Below are positions 34,954 to 46,290 of a stretch of DNA of 64,000 nucleotides, in pieces. Position 1 is the first letter of the stretch; the number at the start of each line of letters is the position of its first letter. Location: NCBI RefSeq assembly GCF_032452875.1, contig NC_083868.1:101738537-101802536 (forward strand). The letters are read 5' to 3'. This DNA comes from Bos javanicus. Taxonomy: Eukaryota > Chordata > Mammalia > Artiodactyla > Bovidae. A program made the translations under genes and the position numbers. The notes beneath the pieces are model-generated. The model saw only the letters and a list, made by a program, of their open reading frames with translations, was not told the origin of the DNA and searched no databases.

Positions 34954-35180
34954 TGGCTTCTCCAGTGGCTCAGTGGTAAAAACTCAGCCTTCAATGCAGG
35001 AGATGCAGGAGACACAGGAGACGTGAGTTTGGTCTCTGGCTTGGGAAGATTCCTTGGAGAAGAGCATGGTAACCCATTCCAGTATTCTTGCCCGGAGAAT
35101 TCCATGGACAGAGGAGCCTGGTGGGCTATAGTCCATAGGGTTGCAAAGAGTCAGACATAACTGAAGCAATGGAGCACATA
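34954..35180 (+). mobile_element. Bov-tA SINE
   Basis: tRNA-like head ('ccagtggctcagtggtaaaa') and BovA body to 'gcaaagagtcagacataac'. It sits between two TA/TG microsatellites. Confidence 0.9.
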
Positions 35181-35185
35181 AGCCC

Positions 35186-35263
35186 ATATATATGTATATG
35201 TGTATGTGTGTGTGTGTGTGTGTATGTGTATATATATATATATGTATATATATATATGTAAGC
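35186..35263. repeat. (TATG)/(TG)/(TA)n compound microsatellite
   Basis: TATA, TGTG and TATA tracts in succession after the Bov-tA tail. Confidence 0.9.
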
Positions 35264-35641
35264 ACATATCAAGTCATCTGGATGATCATTATAAACAACC
35301 ACCATGGTATGCCAATTTCATGCTTCAAACACTGAGTTAGTTTGTGCAAAATAACACCATCATTAAATCCATTTAATGTTAATTCAGTTTTTTAATACTT
35401 TAAATATGTCTTGGAATAAACTAATAAATAAAGAGTGTATACCTAGTTATACATATATTCAGATATAAAATAAAAGTAACTTAAGTCATTAATCACAGTC
35501 TAGGAGAATACTTTTCATCCTTCAAAGCAACTGTTTGAATTTCTTAAGCATAAGAAATGCTGCTATAGTCTATGTGTACTCTCTATGGGCATCACTTTAT
35601 TACAGTTATAGGTCAGGACACCTGGGTCAAATAACTCAGTT
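35264..35641. other. Intergenic DNA with no recognised feature
   Basis: No gene or repeat was recognised. Confidence 0.4.
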
Positions 35642-35860
35642 CAGGAGTAAGCAGTGTTTTCTGTAAAAGGTCAGATGGTAAATGTTTTAGACTCGTACAG
35701 TCCATATAGTCTCTGTAGCAACTACTCAACTCTATACTGTTACAGAAAAAAGTCATAGATAATATGTAAATGAATGAGCCAATGTGTCCCAACAAAACTG
35801 TATTTACAAAAAGAGGCATTGGGCCAGATTGAGTCCATGACTGTAGTTTGTTCACCTCTG
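35642..35860 (+). mobile_element. hAT-type (Charlie/MER) DNA transposon fossil
   Basis: Starts 'caggagtaagcagtgttttc', contains 'aaggtcagatggtaaatg', 'gtctctgtagcaactactc' and 'ggccagattgagtcc', and ends 'tagtttgttcacctctg'. The ends are complementary (cag... / ...ctg) as in non-autonomous hAT elements. No 8-bp TSD could be confirmed. Confidence 0.7.
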
Positions 35861-36259
35861 AATTAGTTAGTGGCTTCAGGATATGGTATTATGAAAATAT
35901 TTCGAGAGTAAGTTACCTATTATCCCAGCTTCTAATTGGGGAACCTATGTACCACTAGCATAGTTCTCCAAAAGAAAACTGAGAAACCACACAAAACTTT
36001 GTTTGTTTCTTACTTTAACTTACAAATTATTTATTATTTAGAGAGGTTGAGCAAAATCCACCTAAAGTCAAAAAGATGTTTTGTACAGATTAAAAAAAAA
36101 TTGATAACAGCATAAATTAGCTATTCATGCCTATTTAATCACCATAATAATTAGTGATTAAATATGTACTTATACCTATTAAATATTTTAAAAGAAATGA
36201 TCCCTATAACTACAGCCAGAATTTCACTTTTCTCATGTAGACAAATTTTAAGAAATTCT
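35861..36259. other. Intergenic DNA with no recognised feature
   Basis: AT-rich; no gene or repeat was recognised. Confidence 0.4.
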
Positions 36260-36531
36260 TGCTTCTTCTGCTAAGTTACTTCAGTCGTGTATGACTCTGT
36301 GTGACCCCATAGACGGCAGCCCACCAGGATCCCCCGTCCCTGGGGTTCTCCAGGCAAGAACACTGGAGTGGGTTGTCATTTCCTTCTCCGATGCATGAAA
36401 GTGAAAAGTGAAAGTGAAGTCACTCAGTCGTGTTAACTCTTAGCGACCCCATGGACTGCAGCCTACCAGGCTCCTCTGTCCATGGGACCCTCCAGGCAAG
36501 AGTACTGGAGTGGGTTGCCATTGCCTTCTCC
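36260..36531 (-). mobile_element. Bov-A2 SINE
   Basis: Full dimer on the minus strand, from 'ctgctaagttacttcagtc' at the left to 'gccattgccttctcc' at the right. No clear TSD was read. Confidence 0.95.
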
Positions 36532-37665
36532 TTAGTGCTATATTATTATGAATGTGCCTACTTCTTGGAGCAACAACATGGCAAGATAACACATTTTAGT
36601 AATGGGAATAACAAGCTTTCCAATGTCATCATAGATGTGTCTAATACATTCTAAGTATCCTGAGTTCTGGACTATGCATTTCACATTTTCTGGACAATGA
36701 TTACCTTTAGAAAGAATAAATGTAACACATCAGGTACTTTCCTTTCTTGCCAGATGAAAGCTATTAATTTAAAAGCAGTACACAAATAACCATGGAAAAT
36801 GCATAATTTTAAAAAATAAATTTTTATATTAATATAATAAGTCAGGATGCATTATGAAAAGCTGATAATACAATTCTTTTAGGAAAATAGCAATGTTTCT
36901 ACTCATGAAAAATCTATATAATTATAATAAAATTCTACTGCTTTGAAGAAAGCACATGAATGAAATGTGTTTTTGTAATTTAAGCAGTTATATAGCAAAG
37001 TTAATTTGTTGTATTTAATAATGTATATGATCATATTCTGTTTATAAAACAGACAAAAGTAATAAATATTTCTTATCAAGGTCTAATCGTTATTACTTCT
37101 AGCCAGTTAAACACTGATGTTTAGCTTATTAAAAAAAAAATTGCCGAGCACTATTAATACAACTTTTGAAAATGTTCTACTTTTTTCTTTATTTCCTCTA
37201 CTGTTACTTTATTCTGTTTATTCTTTCATTCATCCTTTCTCCTCCTAAGTCATTTATTTACTCACTCTTTTTGATTCATTTAATTGTCCCTAAACATGGA
37301 AGTGTCTGCTGCTTTTCTCATGATTACACTGGGGTTCTGGGCTTGGAAAAAGAATAGCACAGAGGTAAGTAGCTTTTACATCACAGCATATCAGGGAGCA
37401 ATGATGTCCACATGGCATCACTGGTGATGTTAACCTTCATCATTTGGTTAGGGTAATGTTTGCCAGGTTCCTCCACTGTAAATTTACCATTTTACCTTTC
37501 CCTATACAATTGTTTGGAACATATCATTTAGCTCATTTTTAATGGGAGGATGCAAGGAAGGAACAAGAATTAAGTTCCACCTCCAAGAGGGTAAGTATCT
37601 CCATATATTATCTGGAATTCTGTGAAAAAATATTGGTCACTTCTCCCTCCTTTAAATAATTCTAC

Positions 37666-37696
37666 ACTTATTGACATTAAAATAATGTCAATAAGT
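37666..37696. repeat. Perfect inverted repeat, 14-bp arms, 3-base loop
   Basis: Arms acttattgacatta (37666-37679) and taatgtcaataagt (37683-37696) are exact reverse complements around aaa. No gene lies close by. Function unknown. Confidence 0.95.
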
Positions 37697-37973
37697 AAAA
37701 ATTATTTAACTTCTTAAAATTTAACTTTTTAAAATTCGTCCAGAAATATCATCAAGCAAAGTTGTTTATTAGAACTTATGCAGTAAAGAAGACTCAAAAG
37801 AGGTAAAGTCAGAGGGAGAAAGATGTTCATTAGGTTTCAGGGCCTGAACTGAATGACTTTAATATGAGCCTTGCCAGGAGGGAAACTGGTTAGGATTTGG
37901 CAGGGTTTAAAAATAAAAGCTTTGGATTGATGGGCCCCATGATATGAGTGTCTTGAAATCAGTATTGTTGAAT

Positions 37974-38034
37974 TAGTCTTGATTAAAGCTATTGTAGTCT
38001 TGATAAAAGCTATTAGTCTTAATTAAAAAGTTAT
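37974..38034. repeat. Short tandem repeat, ~20-base unit, three copies
   Basis: Copies at 37974-37994, 37995-38013 and 38014-38034 all start tagtctt and share a taaa(a)gctat core; the third is the most diverged. Confidence 0.8.
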
Positions 38035-38639
38035 TTGAAAGTCTTGTCTTTGAAGAGCAAAAACTTCCTAGAGCAAGTAACTGACTTATTTTTGCTTGTT
38101 CTCTGTATTGTTCCATAGACAAAACAAGTTTACTTAGATCTGATTTTATTTTACATAGTGACCACAAATTATGTTAGTTTTGATTCTTCATTTTTTATTT
38201 GTTTTATTCTGTTGTTTTCCCAGATTCCTGAGGTGAATGCAAATTCCACTTATATCAGACACTTTTTAATTAAAAAAAAGCATATAGTGCTATAAAACTT
38301 CTTCTGAGTATAATTTTAATATGTGATTTTATATGTAGTGAAATTTGTTTCTAATCTATAATTTCAGTTTGATTTAATCTTTAACACCAATAATTGAGAA
38401 AAGTATCTTTATTTTCAGGACATTTTCTCATTTTGGCTCTTTTTGCTTTTAATTTCAAATTTTAGTCTATTGTCTGCCGTTCTTATAGCACATATAAATT
38501 TTCTTGCATTGTATTGATTTTTTTCGGCTAACATATTCTATGAGTATTTTGAAAAAAATTCTATGTTGTTTACTGAAATTTTTAAATTTATTATTTTGTG
38601 CAATTATATTTCTAATAGATTTGCTTCATATGATTTTTA

Positions 38640-38872
38640 GCTATGTTTCTCAGCACATAAATCTTATGATGGTTACATCTTCCTAGTGGATTGTAAGTCT
38701 TGCCTTTTGGTCCAGCTATTGTTCCTCCTGCTCCACCATCTTCACCACTGCTTTCTATCTCACAGGAAGATAGTTCCTTTTTCTTTTGATATTTAGCCTC
38801 AACTTTCCATCTGCACGTACTCAGAATTCTCCACAGGACAAGCTGTTGTTTTCTAGAACAGTCAAATCTCAA
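38640..38872 (-). other. Unassigned open frame, possible gene or pseudogene fragment
   Basis: The minus strand has an 86-codon frame with a lysine/glutamate-rich stretch and a short acidic, glycine-rich stretch (ESSGEDGGAGGT), unlike the SINE-derived frames elsewhere. I do not recognise the protein. It has no polyadenylate tail, no TSD and no clear splice sites. It could be chance, an exon, or a fragment of a processed pseudogene. Confidence 0.2.
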
Positions 38873-39364
38873 CCTATTAACAGAAAAAATCAGATATCAG
38901 GCTGCAGAGATGTATATACCACAGTGACCACATTTTCCATTTCCAAGGTTAAAAAGAATATATTTACTGCTATAATGCAGAGTCTGGAATAGCTTTTCTG
39001 ATATGGAGACTACTTTTTGCATCTTGTATATAATTTGCATATATTTTTTATTTACATGTTTATATGATTCATTCAAGGGACTGTCCCAGAATAGAAAGAT
39101 CTTTCTTAAAGATATGTCTGTTTATCTCTGCTTCCTCTGAAACATCACAAGTTATTGCAGGTTCCACTCCCTCCTTCAAGAGTTCAAAGAACCCAGGAGC
39201 CACATCAGAGTTCAACTTCAAATCAAACAGTCAGATACTCCCAAAAGTCTCTGCAAGAGAGAAGTGTTCTCCAAATTAATCTAAGATGAGGGAGCACTTT
39301 AATATAATAAAAGTGAAGTCAGTCATTACAGGCAGGTGGCATCTAGTTGAGTCATTACTCTTCT

Positions 39365-39557
39365 CCCATTTCCTGTGAGATCTTGAGCAATTCAGTAGAC
39401 CTCTTTACAATTAAATTGATTTCCATACAAAGAATAATACTAGAATTTACCTTATACCACTGTTGCCAGGATTAAATGAGATAAAATCTGGAGTGTGTTT
39501 CGCAAAAGTTTGGCACAGAGTAAGTACTCAATACAAGATAGCTATTATTAGTAATGG
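39365..39557 (+). repeat. MIR SINE
   Basis: Typical MIR order in sense: 'gttgccaggattaaatgag' followed by 'tggcacagagtaagtactc', ending near 'agctattattag'. Confidence 0.75.
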
Positions 39558-40558
39558 AAGCTCAGTTCTCAGATGATAAATATATGCCCCGCTTGCATGC
39601 ACTGTTCCAGAGATCATTACCTTTTCCCTAGGCAGAGATCACTGTTACACCCTGAAGCATGGGCCAAGGACCCATCAGGATCTGAGAAAGCACATGGAGT
39701 AACAGAAGACAGGATACAGGAAGCAGGTGCTGAGTGATCCACTTAATTCTGATGGATGGCATGTGTCTGGCTTAGGGCTATTTTTAACAAGCCCAGCAAA
39801 ACTGCAGCAGACCTTACTCTGTAGCCTCTTGAAAGCACTGCCAGTACCTGCCAGGCTCCAGGACCAATGGGAGCTTTGTGTAAAGGTATTTGTTATCCTT
39901 TCTGGCCAAGGACTGTTTAATCATGACTTAAATCCCTTGTCACATTATTTAATAGGCTCTATTCTCACTATGCATCTATCTGTTATAATGCAAGCAGTAT
40001 AAAATATCTCTGCACAAGTATAATACTCGCTTTCCTTTTCATGCGCCTTAAGTTTTTGAGAGCTGGTTGCTGCCTCACACCAGCAAGATGAGTCAGCAGA
40101 TAAGTGACCACAAGTGTGTACTGCAAAAGTACCTTATCCCCTGCATCATCTTTGTGAAAATAGAAATAAGATGACTATTGCTTCACTTTTGCCTTCCCAA
40201 CCTCATTATTAATGTCTTTATTACTCACCTGGAACTATTCAGGGAAGAGAATTGAGGGAAACATGCAATTCCAGATTAACTCAACTGACCTAAACAAAAC
40301 AATAACCTCTAATTGGAAGTCTTAAGGCACCTCAGCTCAACATCTTGAAATATAGTCTCTTGATTCCTGTTATTTCTGCCCTCAACTTTCTTGTCTTCCA
40401 GTGTTCCTTATGGAAGAAAATGGTACCACCACGAACCTAGTTGCTCAGGATTAAAATGTTGCAATCGTATTTCAGCTTTCTATTTCTCTTAAACCTCACA
40501 TCTAATCCTTCAGTAAATAGTAGTCAGAGCAAAGGTAAGAGCTACCTTGGGTGTATGT
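39558..40558. other. Intergenic DNA with no recognised feature
   Basis: No gene was recognised. A 91-codon frame at 39727-40002 has no known motif. Confidence 0.4.
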
Positions 40559-40661
40559 CTTTTTTTTTTTTTTTTTTTTGCACACCACGTGGCTTATGGA
40601 TTTCATTTCCTCGTTGAGGGATCAAATCCTGGCCTTTGGCAGTGAGAGTGCAGAATCTTAA

Positions 40662-41225
40662 TGTTAGGTAGTTAGAATAGTTTAGGTGTCCAGAATGGGG
40701 GTAGCTAAATGACAAGGAAGGGAAAAGCCTGAAAAAATAGAACAAAGAAAGGTCTGAGGACAAGAGTGAGGACCTCAGGTAGAACAAACAGCATTCCTGG
40801 CTAGCTCAATTTACATAGGGCAGGCCCAGGGGAGGGAAAAAAAAAAAATAAACACATAAAAAGAGGAGCCAAAAGGCCTGGGGCCTCTCTCCCTCTCTGC
40901 CTCTCTCCTTCTCTAGCTCTCGCTTGCTCTTGCTCACTCTCTCTCGCACTTTCTTTCTTGCTCTCCCTCGCTCTCTCCCTCTCTCCCTCTCTCCCTCTCT
41001 GCCTCTTGCTCTTGCTCTCTCTCATTCTCGCTGTCTCTCTCTCTCTCTCTTTTCTTCATGTCTTTTTGGTCAGCAGGCCCTCAGGCCTTGAGGATGTATT
41101 TTCCTTTATTTTCTAAATAAAACTGAGCTGTAACATGGAGCTGTACCACTGATCCATCTGGGTCCATCACTTAAAATGTTTGTTGTGATGAGACAGAATT
41201 GAGGAAATTACACACTCCCCCGACA
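40662..41225 (+). mobile_element. Solo ERV1-like LTR (564 bp) inserted in a CHR SINE
   Basis: Starts tgttagg and ends cccccgaca, i.e. TG...CA with weak terminal inverted repeats (tgt..gg). The flanks are ttaa (40658-40661) and ctaa (41226-41229): a 4-bp TSD with one change, fitting class I ERVs. A (CT)n-rich tract fills 40887-41051, and a polyadenylation signal aataaa lies at 41116-41121. There is no internal region, so this is a solo LTR. The family name is not certain. Confidence 0.8.
40887..41051. repeat. CT-rich (CTCTCC-type) tract inside the LTR
   Basis: Polypyrimidine tract on plus. The minus-strand frame over it (R/E-rich, 40801-41025) is a low-complexity artefact. Confidence 0.95.
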
Positions 41226-41290
41226 CTAACAATTAGACCACCAGGGAATTCCTGGAAAATGCACAAATCTAAACTGAAGAAATTAATTAT

Positions 41291-41404
41291 CTTTTTTTCT
41301 TTTTTGGCTGCCCAGAGTAGCTTAGATCCTCAACCAAAGATCAAACTTGGGTCCTCTGCAGTGGAAGCGTGGAATCCTAACCACTGGACCACCAGGAAAT
41401 TCCC
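41291..41404 (-). mobile_element. CHR-type tRNA SINE
   Basis: Antisense, with 'tttttggctgcccagag' at the left, 'agatcaaacttgggtcc' and 'ccactggaccaccaggaaat' at the right. Confidence 0.85.
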
Positions 41405-41459
41405 CATGTGTGCTTGTTTTCACTCTTCTCACCACCTCCACCATCAACCCAACTGATGT

Positions 41460-42335
41460 CATCATATCCAACATGGACAACTTCTATATCCACCTAATTC
41501 ACCTCCAAAAAATGTGAAATATTGCCTTGCATTCTTCAGTCTATTCTCTACACAGCAGCAAGAATGACACTTCCAATTGGCAAACTAGATAATGTTGGTC
41601 CTCTGCTCAAAACTTTTCAATGATTTCCTATCACATTTAGAATAAATTCTTTGGTTTTTACTATGGCTCTTAAGTTGCAATTTGACTTCCTCTCCAGCTT
41701 TCTTTGTGTCTTCATTTCCTAATATTCTACTAGTTGACTATTTTACCCTAGCCACAGTGGTCTCCTTGCTATTCCTTAAGTTCTTGGAGCTCATTCTTAT
41801 CTCAGGACATTTGCACTTGCTATTCCCCCACCCAGAAATATTATGCCTCCACATACTTGCATGGCAGGCTCATTTATCCACTTCATTCAGATTTCTGTTC
41901 ACATATCCTGTTACAAAGTAGCTTTCTTACTTTTATCTCGGCTCCTGAGAGAAAGGTGCTTTTTTTGGGGGGTGGGGGGAGGGTGGAGAGGGGAGAGCTG
42001 TGCCCCGTAGCATGTGGAACTTTGTTTTCCTCAATCAGGGGTTGAACCCATACCTGCTGCAGTAGAAGTGCAGAATCCTAACCACTGGACCACCAGGAAG
42101 TCCTTTCTTTTTTTAAATCCTGAAATAAGTATCCATGTCTGTCTATCCTATTTTCCTACTGTATTTTTCTTAACAGTACTTATAAGAACTCCCCAATGTT
42201 TTGTTCTATTTTTATTTTATTATTATCTGTTTCTTCCAACAGTAGAATGTAAGTTCCATGAGAGTGGGACTATGTCTGTACTATTTTGTTTTGAGTTCTC
42301 AACATTTATAACACAACTTGCCCCATTGTAGAAAC
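41460..42335 (+). mobile_element. L2 LINE remnant, interrupted by a CHR SINE
   Basis: L2-like motif order: 'ctattctctacacagcagc', 'ctttggtttttactatggc', 'tcaggacatttgcacttgc' and, after the SINE, 'gtagaatgtaagttccatg'. Ancient and non-coding; a 79-codon frame within it is residual. Confidence 0.7.
41959..42104 (-). mobile_element. CHR-type tRNA SINE nested in L2
   Basis: Antisense, G-rich left end (41966-41990), then 'caggggttgaacccatac' and 'ccactggaccaccaggaag'. Confidence 0.8.
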
Positions 42336-42408
42336 TCATAAATGAATCTTCTATTTATCAGTAGGTATAGACTTGTTTTCTTCGTATTAATTAGAGCCTG
42401 TTCTGCTC

Positions 42409-42623
42409 TTGGTGGTGGTTTAGTTGCTAAGTCATGTCTGACTCTTGTGACCCCATGGACTGTAGTCTGTCAGGCTCTTCTGTCCATTGGATTCTCCTGG
42501 CAAGAACACTGGAGTGAGTTGCCATTTTCTTCTCCCTGAGATCTTCCCAACCCAGGAATTGATCCAGAATCTTCTACACTGTAGGGAGATTCTTTACTGA
42601 CTGAGCTATGAGAGAAGCCCCAA
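42409..42623 (-). mobile_element. Bov-tA SINE
   Basis: Antisense: BovA body at the left ('ttgctaagtcatgtctgac'), tRNA-like head at the right ('aggaattgatccagaatc', ending 'gagagaagcccc'). Confidence 0.85.
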
Positions 42624-42974
42624 CATTCTGCTAAGGGTCCTAATAGAAACTCTGGCATATAAAACTGTTGCAAGGTCATTAGATATATTTTTGGGGTTGG
42701 TACACTTCAGAATGGCATTACATACTAAGTGCAGTTATTTACATTAGCCCTGGAAACAGGAAAGAAGAAATGATTGGACAGAGATCTAACCTCGAGGCTA
42801 ACAGAGAGGACCAAGGGAAATTGATAAATTTTGAGCAAGTAGAGTAATAGCATCCTTAAGTCCACTGTTGAAGACAGTATCACACAGGTAACATTAGGAA
42901 CCATGATCTTTTTTGAAATCACACTTTTCCCAGAGAAGTAAAGTATAACAAATGTGTAATTTTAGGCCACTAAA
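42624..42974. other. Intergenic DNA with no recognised feature
   Basis: No gene or repeat was recognised. Confidence 0.4.
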
Positions 42975-43635
42975 ATGGCACCTGGTCCCATCACTTCATG
43001 GGAAATAGATGGGGAAACAGTGGAAACAGTGTCAGACTTTTTTTTTTTGGCTCCAAAATCACTGCAGATGGTGACTGCAGCCATGAAATTAAAAGACGCT
43101 TACTCCTTGGAAGGAAAGTTATGACCAACCTAGATAGCATATTCAAAAGCAGAGACATTACTTTGCCAACAAAGGTTCGTCTAGTCAAGGATATGGTTTT
43201 TCCAGTGGTCATATATGGATGTGAGAGTTGGACTGTGAAGAAAGCGGAGCACCAAAGAATTGATGCTTTTGAACTGTGATGTTGGAGAAGACTCTTGAGA
43301 GTCCCTTGGACTGCAAGGAGATCCAACCAGTCCATTCTGAAGGAGATCAGCCCTGGGATTTCTTTGGAAGGAATGATGCTAAAGCTGAAACTCTAGTACT
43401 TTGGCCACTTCATGTGAAGAGTTGACTCATTGGAAAAAGAACTCTGATGCTGGGAGGGATTGGGGGCAAGAGGAGAAGGGGACGGCAGAAGATGAGATGG
43501 CTGAATGGCATCACTGACTCGATGGACATGAGTCTGAGCGAATTCCGGGAATTGGTGATGGACAGGGAGGCCTGGCATGCTGCGATTCATGGGGTCGCAA
43601 AGAGTCAGACACAACTGAGCGACTGAACTGACTGA
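42975..43635 (+). mobile_element. BovB LINE, 5'-truncated
   Basis: About 660 bases from 'cctggtcccatcacttcatg' to the tail 'gagcgactgaactgactg'. A possible short TSD aaaatg (42972-42977 and 43635-43640) overlaps the tail and is weak. The reading frame fragment at 42998-43279 includes a T-run (43039-43048) and stops at 43279. Non-coding. Confidence 0.95.
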
Positions 43636-43639
43636 AAAT

Positions 43640-43949
43640 GTCTGTAATCAATATTTAATAAATAGAATGTGTCAGCTGAACAATATCATGGTAGGTAGAT
43701 AAGGTTAAATGATATGTGAAATAGAATTTATAGATGTATTTGTTGGGATAAAGAAAAATGGCACTAACTGGTATAAGATTAAACATGTTCATGCCATTTT
43801 TTTCTCTCAATATCTTAGGAATTTTGTGAAATGGGGAAGCTTCAGGAAGAGATAAATGCTCTGTGTGTATTATTTCATCTGTCCTTATGCAATTTCTCTA
43901 TTTTGGCACTTCACCTCTATTTTCCTCCCATCAAGCCCACTACAAGGTC
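43640..43949. other. Intergenic DNA with no recognised feature
   Basis: No gene or repeat was recognised. Confidence 0.35.
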
Positions 43950-44065
43950 CACAAATCATTGCCTCTGGGGAGTCATTTATCTTCCATACTTCAGTTTCAT
44001 CATCTGTAAAATAAAAATGCCACCAATATTTTATGTATTTTACAAATATAGTATGGCATAAAGCA
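43950..44065 (+). repeat. MIR SINE fragment
   Basis: The core 'cttcagtttcatcatctg' followed by 'taaaataaaaatgccacc' is the conserved MIR 3' core in sense. Confidence 0.65.
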
Positions 44066-44602
44066 AATAATATATGTGAAGAATGACCAAAGATGCTATG
44101 GGACAATCTGAAGGCAAGGAAGGTGGAGGAAGTCACATCATTAAAGGAGCTGTCACTAATACGGAAACAATGCCAAGCAGGGGTAGAAAGGAAAAGATAA
44201 GGCACCAACAGAGAGAAGCAAGCGATGAGGGAAGTGACTACGACTAATAGCCTAAGGGAACAATAATGAAATTAATGGGACATCTTGTGAAACTGCAAGA
44301 TAAGCACAAGAAAATACAGTCATTTTGCTCATGAGGGAGAGTTAGGCACTGTGATAACCTAAGTATATGCTATTACTTATGTGCATTGGAAATTTGTTAG
44401 TAAAATCATCGTCTGTCTTATTTATAGTGAGATAGGAATTAGAATTAAGTAATGATTGCTGCTGCTGTTTGTGCATAAGTGGAATCATATTATGATTAGG
44501 CTAATAGAATAAGACATAAGCACAAAAGCTATTGAAGGCTCAACCTTTCACTTTTATCAAAGGAATAAGAAAATGAGCAAGAAATAATAGGCAATTAGAG
44601 CC
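44066..44602. other. Intergenic DNA with no recognised feature
   Basis: No gene or repeat was recognised. Confidence 0.4.
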
Positions 44603-44875
44603 TATGCTATGCTATGCTAAGTCACTTCAGTCGTGTCCGACTCTGTGTGACCCCATAGATGGCAGCCCACCAGGATCCCCCGTCCCTGGGATTCTCCAGG
44701 CAAGAACACTGGAGTGGGCTGCCATTTCCTTCTCCAATGCATGAAAGTGAAAAGTGAAATTGAAGTCGCTCAGTCATGTCTGACTCTTTGCGACCCCATG
44801 GATTGCAGCCTAACAGGCTCCTCCATCCATGGGATTTTCCAGGCAAGAGTACTGGAGTGGGGTGCCATTGCCTTA
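44603..44875 (-). mobile_element. Bov-A2 SINE
   Basis: Full dimer, antisense, left end with a (GCTAT)n tail variant at 44602-44620. No clear TSD was read. Confidence 0.95.
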
Positions 44876-46278
44876 CCAACTACTAATCTTAGGATATTCC
44901 TGTTCAAGAGCCAACAGTAGAGGTAGTTTAGAACAGGAATGTAGATGATCAGAGAAGACTGCCCTCTGGCCTAAGGCTATGGCTTGCTCTATATGTGTCT
45001 CAAACCAAAAGGACTTGGTATACCTCTCTCAGCAGGATATGTCTCAAGAAATTCCAGGGAAAACTGAGGAAAGCTGCAAGCATCAGGTTATAATATAAAC
45101 AGATCCTCTGATTTTTTTTTCAGAATTAGATGCTAATGAGACTTCAGATTACTGCTTTTCCTCAGGGAGAAAATCACTAATGCAAATTCTCTAACTTATT
45201 TTGGGACTCTAAAGAGGTGGCTAATAATCCTTGATTAGAAGGATTATTCTAACTACATTTCTGCACTCAGTTATCCAGGCTTTGAAGTGCAAAGAAGTAA
45301 ATTCCAAGTAAGTAAATTAAAATCATTAAAAAAAATTTTAATCTATGTGTAACAATGATTAGATGAAAAAGCTATATCACTATTATGCCAAGAATTCATG
45401 CCCCAAAGTTATCTCTTCTTTTATTGACTATTACTTATAAATTTTTTCTTCTCTCTGGAAAGAAAGTTTTAAATGAAGTTTAACACTAAATTGCAAACAT
45501 AATATTAAAAACAGAATTTCAGAATTATATTTTGTCTCTTTCAGAAAGTAAAGATTCATATTAATAGAAAAAATATCAATTAACTAAATATGTAAAGTCT
45601 TATCTAAGATTTTAAGTTTATTACACACTATTGATTGATATGAAGGAACTTATGGAGGTGATCCATCTAATCCATCCAATAGAAATCATCTTATCTGTTT
45701 TGTTGTCACAAGCTTGTGAATATTTTCTGAAACAATCTAAAATATTTTATTTAAAAAGAAAGAATTTTATTTCTAGGAAATATGTGTTGTATTAAATCTT
45801 AGATTTCTGTTTTGCTATGTAAAACTGAATTAATATTAATTTCCACTGATTCATTCATTTGATAAATAATTGTGGAGTACCTACTATGTACCAAGTACTA
45901 TTCTAAGTAAAGGAGATTAAGAAAAAGATCAGAATAACAAAGACCCTGTTCTCATAGGGTTTATTCTAGTAGTAGAATGATAAAATAGATAGGATAGATA
46001 GATTAACAAATAGATGATGAAGATAGATACTCCTTAAAAAAAATAAATACGGAGATGGGCTGGAATTCTTGGTGGGTACTTCAGACTGAATTGTCAGAGA
46101 GTCTATTTCTGATCATACTTTTCTTAAACTGCAACCTGAATTACAAGATTTGGAGAAAAAATATTCTCATCAAGGAAATGACAATGACAAAGTCTGAAGA
46201 AAGGAACTAGTTATATTTTAGAAAATAGGAGAAAAATCAGTGTGATCATAAAAAAGCAAGTACAATGGAGAATAGTAT
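44876..46278. other. Intergenic DNA; L2-type scrap at 45849-45965
   Basis: 45849-45965 ('gattcattcatttgataaat', 'ctactatgtaccaagtac') is an antisense L2-type terminus. The remainder is unassigned AT-rich DNA with no gene. Confidence 0.45.
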
Positions 46279-46290
46279 AGCATGAGCATA

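Larger units (their letters stand above)
36532..39364. other. Repeat-poor intergenic DNA
   Basis: The longest stretch without a recognised young repeat in the middle of the window. It contains a perfect hairpin (37666-37696), a three-copy 20-base tandem repeat (37974-38034) and an unassigned minus-strand frame (38612-38872). No gene is called. Confidence 0.45.
40559..41253 (-). mobile_element. CHR-type tRNA SINE split by an LTR
   Basis: Antisense CHR SINE: poly(T) at 40560-40580, 'gagggatcaaatcctgg', then 'agtgcagaatcttaa' at 40661. The missing end, 'aattagaccaccagggaatt', resumes at 41231. The two parts fit end to end around the LTR at 40662-41225. Confidence 0.85.

Noticed and set aside
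34855..35263. Long TA/TG tracts as a possible origin or matrix-attachment signal
   Set aside because: They are ordinary microsatellites flanking a Bov-tA SINE; nothing specific supports a function.
40801..41025. Arginine/glutamate-rich minus-strand frame
   Set aside because: Low-complexity translation of the CT-rich tract inside the LTR.
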